From NCBI RefSeq assembly GCF_000719345.1, contig NZ_JOFX01000089.1, positions 1-8,125 on the forward strand: 8,125 nt of DNA. The letters run 5' to 3'. Below the pieces are notes generated by a model, which worked only from the letters and a program-made list of their open reading frames with translations, was not told where the DNA came from and ran no database searches. The position numbers and the translations under genes are program-made. Source of the DNA: Streptomyces sp. NRRL F-2664 (lineage in GTDB: Bacteria > Actinomycetota > Actinomycetes > Streptomycetales > Streptomycetaceae). Positions 1 through 6,022 of this stretch are shown piece by piece; position 1 is the first letter of the stretch; every line of letters begins with the position of its first letter.

Positions 1-329
1 GACAACTCCTGGTCATACGACAGAGCCAGCGCAAACCCCGCCTCACCACGCCCCGCCGTCGCCAGCAGCGGCACCTCCAAGGAGTAGCGGCCGGTCCGCG
101 CATCCACTGCGCCGCCGGCCTCCTCGCCGGGGGCGAACACACCGGACACGGTGCCGGAGGCACCCGGCACCGCTGCGGCTGCGGCGGCCGAGCGGGAGCC
201 GGGAGCGGCAAAGGCCTCGCCCGCGCTCTCCCCGGCAACGGTGCCGGCGGCAGCAAGGACGAGCAGACCCGCCACGCCGTTGCGGCGGATGCGGCGGGCG
301 GCAGGGAACGGGGCGGGAGAAGACGGCAT
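1..329 (-). CDS. Secreted rhs/YD-repeat protein, N-terminal part (runs off left edge)
   Basis: The first 109 codons are visible; the gene continues beyond the left edge. Residues 1-42 look like an export signal: arginines at 12-16 (ARRIRR), a hydrophobic run GVAGLLVLAAAGTVAG, then AFAA as a likely cleavage site. An Ala/Gly/Pro-rich linker follows. Around residues 74-88, VDARTGRYSLEVPLL resembles the segment found near the N-terminus of actinobacterial rhs-type wall-associated proteins (VDPRTG-Y), and ALSYDQ follows. The ATG at 327-329 is preceded at 5 nt by CGAGGG (335-340), a good ribosome site. Known for the family: these are large secreted shells carrying a variable C-terminal toxin; that part of this gene lies outside the window. 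Its orientation matches the rhs gene ending at 7231, so two rhs genes stood in tandem before or despite the insertions between them. I am fairly sure of the family and not of the cargo. Confidence 0.75.
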   Translation of the reverse strand, partial: MPSSPAPFPAARRIRRNGVAGLLVLAAAGTVAGESAGEAFAAPGSRSAAAAAAVPGASGTVSGVFAPGEEAGGAVDARTGRYSLEVPLLATAGRGEAGFALALSYDQEL

Positions 330-334
330 GGCAA

Positions 335-340
335 CCCTCG
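335..340 (-). promoter_or_regulatory. Ribosome binding site of the left-edge rhs gene
   Basis: The minus strand reads CGAGGG five bases before the ATG at 329. It supports this start over other in-frame starts. No convincing -10/-35 pair was seen further upstream. A small inverted repeat, CCAGGA (369-374) with TCCTGG (382-387), lies in the leader and could be an operator or a leader hairpin. Confidence 0.5.
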
Positions 341-583
341 GGGCAGGTATCACGATGGAATGTCCTCTCCAGGAAAGAGGCTCCTGGGGCTGATGTCCCT
401 CCTCCGTCCAGCCCCCCGCCCGGGCGATATCGGCCCGTTTGGCCTGTCTGGGGTTGTGCCGACAGGACACTGCAGGGCCGCAGGGCGGCCGGGACCGGGG
501 CTGCGTCCGGTCCGCCTGGTCTGTCCGGTCGGCGAGTTCAGCGCTTCCCGGCACGCCGGCGGCACCGGAAAGGGCTGCCCAAC

Positions 584-664
584 CCCGCCGCTGGAGAAGC
601 CGGGTCCCCGCCCGCGGCCCCCGTTCTGCAGGCTCCACGCCCGCTCCGGCAAGGGCGCCCATAC
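584..664. repeat. Imperfect direct repeat, copy 1
   Basis: This copy begins CCCGCCGCTGGAGAAGCCG and ends near GGGCGCCCATACCT. The second copy, 191 bases downstream, has the same start, the shared blocks CCGCCCGCGGCCC and CCGTTCTGCA-GCTCC, and the same GGGCGCCC end. The copies differ by scattered substitutions and by small indels whose length is not a multiple of three. They are therefore related as DNA rather than as a conserved peptide. Function is unknown. Confidence 0.7.
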
Positions 665-774
665 CTATGACGCGGAGCAGAGGGCCGCCACTGCCCGGGA
701 AGGACGGGCCAGCCGCCCGGGACTATGCGGTGTCCCGGACGCTGTACCCACGCCGTGCTCCGCTCGGAAGAAGC

Positions 775-861
775 CCCGCCGCTGGAGAAGCCGAACGCGC
801 CACCGCCCGCGGCCCCCCGTTCTGCAAGCTCCGCGCCCGCTTCGGCAGGGGCGCCCGCACC
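775..861. repeat. Imperfect direct repeat, copy 2
   Basis: This is the second copy of the repeat at 584-664, a few bases longer because of inserted bases after GAAGCCG and in the C-run before GTTCTGCA. About 110 bases of unrelated sequence separate the copies. No third copy was seen in the window. Confidence 0.7.
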
Positions 862-1054
862 TGCGGGCCCGCCCTCGCCGGTTCCCCTGCCCAACGGCCC
901 CGGCCCCCGTCATGGAATGGTTCCTGGAAGACATGCGGCATCCCCAGCCCGCCCGTGCTCTTCGTCGGCACGTCCGGCGGCCTTCCCCAATCGCGAACCA
1001 TCCGCAGCCGGCTGCGCAGGCAACTGCAAGGACCGCGGCCGAGGAGGGTATGCC

Positions 1055-1074
1055 CGCATGCCGACCGGCATGCG
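1055..1074. repeat. Perfect 8-bp hairpin
   Basis: CGCATGCC and GGCATGCG pair perfectly across a GACC loop. No T-run follows on either strand. It could be a terminator of the Streptomyces type, a protein site, or chance in GC-rich DNA. No gene end is evident beside it. Confidence 0.4.
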
Positions 1075-1236
1075 CGGCCGACCGCTGTGAACGCGGCGCC
1101 GGCTGCTGCGTCCCGCGGCACGGTGCAGCGGTGCCATGCGCTGTGCTCTCCACCGCAGGGGCCCTGCCGGTATCCGCCAGCGGGCGGCCACAGAACCGCC
1201 CTGCTCATCGGCAGCGGCCTCCAGGACCAGGCCCGG

Positions 1237-1255
1237 GTGTCCGCGGAAGCGAAAC
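1237..1255. repeat. Short direct repeat flanking the transposase scrap, left copy
   Basis: The sequence GTGTCCGCG-GAAGC-GAAAC here matches GTGTCCGCG-AAAAT-GAAAC at 1398-1416 in 16 of 19 positions, in the same orientation, 161 bases apart. It sits just before the scrap's ATG. It may be subterminal sequence of the lost element or chance. Confidence 0.4.
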
Positions 1256-1257
1256 GC

Positions 1258-1392
1258 ATGCGGGGCGAACGCTACGAGTGACTGGTCGCTCGGCGCGACG
1301 AGTTGTTCGAGCTGGCGGACGCAGTGTGATGTGCGGACGGCGCAGTGGGGCCTCCGGTGGATCTGGTGCTGGCGTCCGAACAACGACGTGAC
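1258..1392 (+). pseudogene. N-terminal scrap of a DDE transposase, two in-frame stops
   Basis: From the ATG at 1258 one frame reads MRGERYE, stop, LVARRDELFELADAV, stop, CADGAVGPPVDLVLASEQRR. Ignoring the two TGA codons (1279-1281 and 1327-1329), this resembles the start of an actinobacterial transposase family recalled to begin with DELFEL-DAVLCADGPV and then a P-EHRRGHGALYD-like block. The second TGA sits where that family has Leu. Homology stops abruptly after EQRR, so only about 45 of some 400 codons remain. Base composition drops immediately afterwards, which marks a junction at about 1392. The family identification comes from memory of its N-terminal motif and has not been searched. A short direct repeat flanks the scrap (1237-1255 and 1398-1416). 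Confidence 0.5.
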
Positions 1393-1397
1393 CAAAA

Positions 1398-1416
1398 GTG
1401 TCCGCGAAAATGAAAC
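1398..1416. repeat. Short direct repeat flanking the transposase scrap, right copy
   Basis: This is the right copy of the repeat at 1237-1255. It lies just beyond the last recognisable codon of the transposase scrap, where the DNA becomes less GC-rich. Confidence 0.4.
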
Positions 1417-1420
1417 AAGC

Positions 1421-1671
1421 TCAATAGCCCACTGACCCCACCTTGAATCTCAGCAACGAAAGACCAGCAGGGGTAAGGCGGTGGCGGTTATGAATTAGGA
1501 AATCACCGCAGTCTAGGTCTTCTAGCCCTTTAAGCGGCGACGAAGCGCGATCCAAATGCTTCTGAGCGGCGAGGGCTGTTCGAAGGAGAGACGCAAGCCT
1601 CCGATTCCTGTTCTCTTGGATTGAGTTCCTGCTCGCTTGTCCCGGGGTTTTCTGTGCCTTCTTATTGCTTC
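1421..1671 (-). pseudogene. Unrecognised coding tail in a lower-GC stretch
   Basis: I do not recognise this. The minus strand is open through the stretch and ends at a TGA-free tail ...LLRFKVGSVGY followed by TGA/TAG-rich sequence. The visible peptide contains NSIQENRNRRLASLLR, then HLDRASSPLKGLEDLDCGDF, then HNRHRLTPAGLSLLRF. It is basic and has no obvious membrane segment. The DNA is clearly less GC-rich than both neighbours, and the plus strand is full of stops. Its upstream end is lost where rhs-core sequence of the opposite strand begins at about 1672. It could be the 3' end of a cargo gene, such as an rhs toxin tip or an immunity gene, or non-coding DNA open by chance. Low certainty. 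Confidence 0.3.
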
Positions 1672-2590
1672 TCGAGGCCAACACCGTCCACAACACCGCA
1701 GGCCAGAAACGGGAAGCCCGTGACCGCCGCCTACGACAGCTAGGGCGTGCGGTGAAGACGGTGGAGGAGACCGGCACGGTCACCGAGACCGCCTACGACC
1801 CAAACGGCCGGGGTGAGGGGCCGGGTGAGCTGAAGACTGAGGTCAGCCGCACCGTGGGGGACGGGCGCCTGACCGAGACCACCACGGTGGCGCCCGGCAC
1901 GGACGCCGAGACCTCCGCCTCGCGGGTGACGGACCTGGCCACCGGGGCGGTGCTGGAGGCGGCCGGGCCGGGCCGACGGGCGGTGTCGCGGACGGAGTAC
2001 GACCGCCAGGGCCGCCCGGCCGTCCACACGGTGCTGCCGGACTCCGGCAAGCCGCAGACCACCCGCATCGCCTACCCGTCCCCGGCCGTCACGGTCACGG
2101 CCACCCCCGGCGGGCGGCGTATCACCGAGACCCTCGACGCGCTGGGCCGGCCCCTGCGGACCGCGGACAACTACCGCGACGGCGCCTACGCCAAAGAGCC
2201 CGACGCAGACGGCGCCAGGGTGCTGTCCGAGGCCGACTACTCCCAGTGCGCCCACTACAAGGTCACCACCACCGACCAGGCCGGCCGCAAAATCGTCGCC
2301 TCCACCGACCCGTGAGGCCACAAACACCAGCAGCGTGACCAGCCCGGACGGCACCACCCGTCAAGACGGCCTCCGACATTGTGGCCGAGGCGGTCGCGCA
2401 GGGCGTCCTCGGCGCGGACCCGGAGGATGCCCCCTGGCGGATGCGCGTGCGGTGTCGGTGCAGGACGCGGACAGTGCGGCGCGGACTGTGTCGGCGAGGG
2501 TGGTCTTCGCCAACGGCACCCCCGCCGCCGGCTCTGCTGCGCAGGCTGATGCGCTGGGCCGGACCCTGACCGCCACCAGCGGCGAGGTAA
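1672..2590 (+). pseudogene. Fragment of rhs/YD-repeat core, frameshifted
   Basis: This codes an internal part of an rhs shell with repeated YD/GR units: TAYDPNGR (about 1788-1811), TEYDRQGRPAV (about 1992-2024), TLDALGRPLRT (about 2130-2162) and ADALGRTLTA near 2550. Both ends are missing. Near 1705-1745 two compensating indels replace an AYDS-LGR unit with an RDRRLRQLGR reading. The main frame ends at TGA 2313-2315 after ASTDP. The homologous reading then continues as EATNTSSVTSPDGTTR in a second frame from 2314, as VKTASDIVAEAVAQGVLGAD in a third from 2360, and returns to the second from about 2431 (LADARAVSVQDADSAARTV). No signal peptide, toxin or start codon remains. It lies opposite in strand to both flanking rhs genes, so it arrived by inversion or as separate debris. 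Confidence 0.75.
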
Positions 2591-2770
2591 CGGGGTGCCC
2601 TCCTACTTTCCGGGTCGGAAGCTGCGTGAATTAATTGGAATGGATGCAGGTCGGTCGCGATAAGGCACTGCTGCAAGCTCTCGGTGACATGGAGGTTTCG
2701 GCGTTGGCTGGCCGGGGGCAAATACGGTCATGCCCTGCACGTCAGGGGTAGTCCGGGTATGCCGGGTGGG
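2591..2770. other. Short gene-free junction region
   Basis: rhs homology ends near 2590, and composition changes briefly to AT-rich (GTGAATTAATTGG near 2625). A 36-codon plus-strand frame from ATG 2644 has no ribosome site or recognisable content, so it is not called. A small hairpin, CCCTG-CACGT-CAGGG, lies at 2733-2747. I see no gene here. Confidence 0.4.
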
Positions 2771-2854
2771 CACCTGAACAGGGTGCACCAGACCTCGCGG
2801 TGTTGATCGCGGGGTCTGGTGCCTCTCCCCTAACCCTGTTCCGGTTCAAAGGTG
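2771..2854. terminator. Nested inverted repeat, probable bidirectional terminator
   Basis: Three arms are nested. CACCT (2771-2775) pairs with AGGTG (2850-2854). GAACAGGGT (2776-2784) pairs with ACCCTGTTC (2833-2841). GCACCAGACC (2785-2794) pairs with GGTCTGGTGC (2813-2822), and CGCG pairs inside the loop. The 5' arms are contiguous; the 3' side has a 10-base and an 8-base bulge. The outer arm overlaps the stop codon (2846-2848) of the minus-strand gene, so RNA from that gene would fold here. There is no U-run, which is normal for terminators in high-GC actinomycetes. It also lies downstream of the plus-strand rhs fragment. Confidence 0.7.
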
Positions 2855-4009
2855 CACGGCGGTGCCGGTGCGCAGTAGTGCGCCTTGGGGGCCTTTGGTG
2901 TGGCCGGGAAGGATGCGGTCTTCATGCTGGCAAATTCCGGCTGCATGCCCGCGGGGGTTGAGGCAGATGACGCGGCGGTAGGGGCGTACGGGCCATCGGC
3001 AGGTCCAGGAGGGTTCACGGCGGCCAGTACTGGCCGCGGCATCGGCGGCGGCCGCGTCCCGGGGTGGGCGGTGCGCGGTGTGCACGTTTACGACCCGGAC
3101 GCGGGACGGGCCTGTTATGCCCAGCCGGGTGTCACGTTTCCGGCCGGCTCGGTCCCGGGGGATGTCCTCCACCTCGACCCAGGGGGTGCCGCTGGCGGGT
3201 GACATGAGCTGCCAGACGGTATAGAGGGTGTGTGTCCAGGCTTCGGTGGTGTCGGGTTGGGCCGGTTCGAATGCGGCGCCTTCCATGATCAGTGCCTCGT
3301 TGTCCCAAGAGAGCGGGCCGCCGGAGAGGGCGTACTGCTCCGACTCGATCATTCCGGCTGTCATGGCCGACCCATCCGGCATAGTGCCGAGCACGGTTTC
3401 CGGGGGCAGGCCGGATAGCAGGCCGCGGGGGCTGTAGTAGGTCACCCAGATCCCCCGGGAGCGGGCTGGAATCGCTGTGTACCCGTCTCGGGTGCTGTGC
3501 CCCCACGTGACAGGCTCTTTCCCGGTGGCGTCCGGGGTCCATGCGGTCCACGACGCAGCCACGATCGGAGTGGTGACTTTGGCGTCCACACCGGGCCGGG
3601 CGGCTGGGGTGTCGGCCAGGGCCAGACCGATGTCCTCGACATAGCCGCCGATGGGCTCTGCAAATACGATGAACCCGTGTTCAGTCGGCAGGCGGCCGGT
3701 GCTTGCCCGCTCGCGGGGCGGGGCAGCAGCGGCCAGGGCCAGGGCCGTCATGTCGGCGGTGGCGTAGTACAACTCAGCTTGTTGCAGCCGGGCCCGCTCA
3801 GCCCTGTTCAACAGGATTGCGGCGAGGGTGTCGGCCGCAACCGGCGCGTGACGCGTCGTCGGAACGATACTGCAGCGGCCCCTGCGGATCGCCTGACGCA
3901 TGGCGGCGTGGGACTCGTCCGACGCGGTGTACGCGACAAGCTCCGCACGCCATTCTGGCAGTTCCCGGGGGGCCGGTGGTACCCATCGGACAGGAGCGGC
4001 CTGCGTCAT
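2846..4009 (-). CDS. Conserved actinobacterial protein of unknown function, 387 aa
   Basis: This is the only complete gene in the window that looks intact. The chosen ATG (4007-4009, MTQAAPVRWVPP) has AGAAAGG 8 bases upstream. The frame stays open further upstream, but that part is IS5 debris and not homologous. I recognise the general type, not a function: an N-terminal helical segment beginning WVPPAPRELPEW, a middle with GFIVFAEPIGGY, a PIVAASW segment and LSWDNEALIMEG, and a C-terminal block with WTCRWPVRPYRR (335-346) and HTKGPQG (370-376). From memory, related Streptomyces proteins end with an RW-VR-H-R ... VKGP block. No signal peptide or membrane segment is seen. The C-terminus has a Cys/His cluster (C337, C349, H355, C360, H362, H370) that could bind a metal. 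It appears monocistronic, ends in the nested inverted repeat, and starts about 110 bases from an IS5 remnant. Confidence 0.85.
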   Translation of the reverse strand: MTQAAPVRWVPPAPRELPEWRAELVAYTASDESHAAMRQAIRRGRCSIVPTTRHAPVAADTLAAILLNRAERARLQQAELYYATADMTALALAAAAPPRERASTGRLPTEHGFIVFAEPIGGYVEDIGLALADTPAARPGVDAKVTTPIVAASWTAWTPDATGKEPVTWGHSTRDGYTAIPARSRGIWVTYYSPRGLLSGLPPETVLGTMPDGSAMTAGMIESEQYALSGGPLSWDNEALIMEGAAFEPAQPDTTEAWTHTLYTVWQLMSPASGTPWVEVEDIPRDRAGRKRDTRLGITGPSRVRVVNVHTAHRPPRDAAAADAAASTGRREPSWTCRWPVRPYRRVICLNPRGHAAGICQHEDRILPGHTKGPQGALLRTGTAVHL

Positions 4010-4017
4010 GGATGGCG

Positions 4018-4024
4018 CCTTTCT
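4018..4024 (-). promoter_or_regulatory. Ribosome binding site deciding the start of the 387-aa gene
   Basis: The minus strand reads AGAAAGG, eight bases before ATG 4009. The reading frame is open for more than 300 codons upstream, so this site and the loss of family-like sequence are what fix the start. Confidence 0.55.
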
Positions 4025-4139
4025 GTCTGTGCTGGCAGAGGAACGACGGGCAGCCTGCTGTCGGCGGGTGGCCCAGCGGCACGGTAGTGCCGAAGCGCCG
4101 TCACAGATCTGTTTCCGGACGTTAAGCCAGGAGCCCTTT

Positions 4140-4475
4140 TCATGTGTAGATCGTGAGGATGGCGGCGACGATGTGAGTTTGTCCGGGGCTGATGCGTGCC
4201 CGTGGTGGAAGATCCTCCAGCCCTTGATCCGCGTTCGACCGGGGCGCAAAGTGCCGCGCGCACCCTGTTCGATTTCTTGTGCTTGTCGCAGAGTCCGGTA
4301 CCTGGCCTGCGCTTGACCGGGGGTGATGACGGTGCCGTCAGCGCCCTGGTAGCCCTTGTTCGCCAGGACCTCGAGATCCAGCGAGGCGCACGTCTCTACG
4401 ATGTCGTGTTCGCGTGCGGCCTTCACCTCGCTGGTTCCCCACAGCGGGCGGGATCCGTGGGGGCAGGCCGTCCTC
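4140..4475 (-). pseudogene. IS5-family transposase remnant, 3' half
   Basis: The minus strand reads PLWGTSEVKAAREHDIVETC, then LANKGYQGADGTVITP, then in shifted frames APVERG and KGWRIFHHGHASAPDKLT, and finally IVAAILTIYT with TGA at 4140-4142. This is the second half of the DDE domain of IS5-type transposases, which read LADKGYQGA, PVERG and WRIF at these points. At least three frame changes are needed. The second catalytic Asp (ADKGY) is Asn here (codon 4358-4360); the Glu of PVERG survives in another frame. The sequence continues from the 5' half at 5801-6022 once the IS256-family element between them is removed. The end of the original insertion sequence probably lies near 4118-4135, where GGACGTTAAGCCAGGAGCCC follows the stop. 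Confidence 0.75.
4467..4475. repeat. Target-site duplication of the IS256-family element, left copy
   Basis: GCCGTCCTC stands immediately outside the left end of the element and is repeated exactly at 5801-5809, outside the right end. Nine bases agrees with the 8-9 bp duplications known for IS256-family transposition. Confidence 0.8.
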
Positions 4476-4503
4476 GAGCAATGCTCGGAACCTGAGGATC
4501 GGC
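4476..4503 (+). repeat. Left terminal inverted repeat of the IS256-family element
   Basis: This begins GAGCAATGCTCGG and ends GAGGATCGGC. It pairs imperfectly with the right end (17 of 28). About 107 bases of leader follow before the transposase start. Confidence 0.65.
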
Positions 4504-4610
4504 CCGGGGTGGGGTGCCTCGTGAAGCGTGGAGGGCGTACCTTCCCGGGTGATCGGCTCAAGGTCACGGAGTAGGCCCGCCGCGCGGACGCGGGTCGGGA
4601 AGGCACGCCT

Positions 4611-5777
4611 GTGCTGAGCGCAGTCAACGAAGACGGCATCACCGAGACCGGCTCCTTGCTCGAGGAGATAGTCCGGGAGGGCGCCCGGCGGATGCTCGGC
4701 CGCCGCCCTGGAGGCGGAGGTCGGGCAGTACATAGCCGAGCTCGCCGGCTGGCGCAATGAGGCCGGCCGCAGGTTGGTGGTCTGTAACGGCCGGCACCGG
4801 CCGCGGACGGTGACCACGGCGGCGGGACCGGTCGAGGTGTCGGCGCCACGTGTGAACGACAAGCGGACCGACGAAGCGACCGGTGAGCGCAAGCGCTTCT
4901 CCTCGAAGATCCTCGCGCCCTGGTGCCGGCAGTCGCCCAAGGCCAGTGAGGTGTTGCCGTTGCTCTACCTCCATGGCCTGTCCTCGGGCAATATTTCCGT
5001 GTCGGCACTCGAGCAGTTCCTGGGCAGCGCGGCCGGGTTGCCATCGGCGACAGTGACCCGGCTGACGAAGCGGTGGACCGACGAGCATGCCGCCTTCCAG
5101 TGCCGTGACCTGGCGGAATCCGATTACGTCTATGCCGGGGCCGACGGCATCCACCCTAAAATCCGGCTGTCCCAGACGCATTCCTGCCTGCTGGTCCTGA
5201 TGGGTGTGCGCGTGGACGGCACCGAGGAAGTCATCGCGATCGCCGAGGGGCTGCGCGCGTCGACGGAGTCCTGGGCGGATGTGCTGCGGGACTGCTGCCG
5301 GCGCGGGATGCGCGATCCGGCGGTTGTCGTCGGCGACGGCGCGAGGGCCTATGTCGGGCCTGGCGGAGGTATTCCCCGCCGCCAGGCACCAAAGGTCCTG
5401 GGTCCACAGAACCCGCCATGTCATGAACGCACTGCCGAAGTCCCCGCAGCCCGCAGCGAGGAGGGCCCTGCGGGAGATCAGCAACGCCGAGGCTTCCCCG
5501 CCGGGGACTGGATCCAACTGCGGACCACGAACCCCATCGAGTCGGCCTTCTCCACGGTCAAGCTCCGGGCCAGGGTCACCCCCGGCGCCGGCAGCCCAGC
5601 CTGCGCCCTCGCGATGGTCTTCAAGTTCGTCGAGTCCGCCCAGGTCCGCTGGCGAGGGGCCACCGCACTCCCCACCTCGTCGCCCTCGTCCGAGCTGGCA
5701 ACCGCTTCGAAAACGGACACCTCGTCAATGAAGCTCAATCAGAAGAGCCCCCTCGCTGCATGAACCACCGCAGCTGA
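4611..5777 (+). pseudogene. IS256-family (mutator-type) transposase, frameshifted and internally deleted
   Basis: The GTG at 4611 follows GGGAAGGCACGCCT and opens VLSAVNEDGITETGSLLEEI. An extra G near 4698 shifts the frame to ALEAEVGQYIAELAGWRNEA and NGRHRPRTVTTAAGPVEV, SSKILAPWCRQSPK and LYLHGLSSGN, all typical of the Streptomyces branch of this family. The DDE residues remain in one frame: Asp in ADGIH (5143-5145), Asp in VVVGDGA (5335-5337) and Glu in TTNPIES (5539-5541). Between the last two a shift near 5345 moves the reading to LAEVFPAARHQRSWVH. After REISNAE roughly 40 codons are missing before FPAGDWIQLRTTN. A third shift near 5668 leads to PHLVALVRAGNRFENGHLV, and the stop is TGA 5775-5777, inside the right terminal repeat. 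Several independent lesions mean no active enzyme. Confidence 0.9.
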
Positions 5778-5800
5778 TCCACAACTCTTGGCTATTACTC
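5773..5800 (-). repeat. Right terminal inverted repeat of the IS256-family element
   Basis: The plus strand reads GCTGATCCACAACTCTTGG and ends CTATTACTC. The GATCCACAACTCTTG block is typical of right ends of this IS256 branch, from memory. It contains the transposase stop codon. Confidence 0.75.
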
Positions 5801-5809
5801 GCCGTCCTC
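5801..5809. repeat. Target-site duplication of the IS256-family element, right copy
   Basis: Exact copy of the nonamer at 4467-4475, directly abutting the right terminal repeat. Confidence 0.8.
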
Positions 5810-6022
5810 GGCCGTAATGACCTGCAAATTCACGCTCTCTCGCCGGACCTTGCCGGAGAAACGGCCCTCAGCTCGCACCCGGCCGGTCTCAGCGACCGTG
5901 ACGAAGCCGTCGGCGTGGTGGCTGGTCAGCACCTCGGTCAACGACGGTGCGAACGCGGCGAGCTGCTCGATCGTGTCGTTCACCTACCGCCAGGCCGTGC
6001 CCACACCAATGCCGAAACCGAA
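5801..6022 (-). pseudogene. IS5-family transposase remnant, 5' part
   Basis: The minus strand reads GFGIGVGTAWR, a TAG stop (5984-5986) where the family has Tyr, then VNDTIEQLAAFAPSL, TEVLTSHHADGFVTVAETGR and GRFSGKVRRESVNLQVITAE. IS5-type transposases read GTAWRYV, then a segment with the first catalytic Asp (LDGTL), then SGKH--HG-NLQVI--PDG. Here the Asp position reads VAETG, so the first catalytic residue also seems lost. Codon third positions are strongly G/C on this strand, supporting true coding origin. After the stop, the downstream GTG at 5983 could start a 62-codon frame that runs into the IS256 repeat and ends at TAA 5795; it is an accident of the insertion, not a gene. Some 70 N-terminal codons are missing where istB sequence begins. 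Confidence 0.65.

Larger units (their letters stand above)
341..1257. other. Long GC-rich stretch without a convincing gene
   Basis: Several frames are open on both strands for hundreds of bases, but none carries a recognisable domain or a clearly better codon pattern than the others. This is what very GC-rich non-coding or heavily decayed DNA gives by chance. The part near 341-430 must hold the promoter and leader of the minus-strand rhs gene. The stretch also contains an imperfect direct repeat (584-664 and 775-861) and a perfect 8-bp hairpin (1055-1074). A decayed gene cannot be excluded; a protein-level search in all frames would settle it. Confidence 0.5.
4476..5800 (+). mobile_element. 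Complete but decayed IS256-family insertion sequence
   Basis: The element is 1325 bp, with imperfect terminal inverted repeats: the first 28 bases (4476-4503) match the reverse complement of the last 28 (5773-5800) in 17 positions, including GAG at the tip and GGATC-GC inside. It is flanked by an exact 9-bp direct repeat. It carries one transposase gene, broken by three frame changes and an internal deletion, so it cannot move on its own. It sits inside an IS5-type transposase remnant read from the other strand. Removing the element and one copy of the repeat rejoins the two IS5 halves at AEDG-LP, which proves the order of insertion. Confidence 0.85.

Noticed and set aside
360..1391. Long plus-strand open frames of 343 and 280 codons, and several minus-strand frames in the same stretch.
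   Set aside because: All compete over the same DNA, are Arg/Pro/Ala-rich without domains, and one ends within the transposase scrap. They look like open frames of GC-rich non-coding DNA.
1705..2068. The peptide YSVRDTA appears in antisense frames both near 723-750 and near 1975-2000, suggesting a shared repeat.
   Set aside because: The underlying match is short and interrupted (GCGGTGTC-CGGACG), and one copy is inside true rhs coding sequence on the other strand; it is probably coincidence.
2644..2754. A 36-codon plus-strand frame.
   Set aside because: No ribosome site, no recognisable motif, and it lies between a degraded rhs fragment and a terminator.
2846..5044. A continuous 732-codon minus-strand open frame.
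   Set aside because: It joins antisense IS256 sequence, IS5 remnant and the 387-aa gene by chance. Only the last 387 codons have their own start and ribosome site; IS5 homology upstream changes frame several times.
5795..5983. A 62-codon minus-strand gene starting at GTG 5983.
   Set aside because: An in-frame TAG directly precedes it where IS5 proteins have Tyr, and its last codon and stop come from the IS256 terminal repeat. It is part of the split IS5 remnant.
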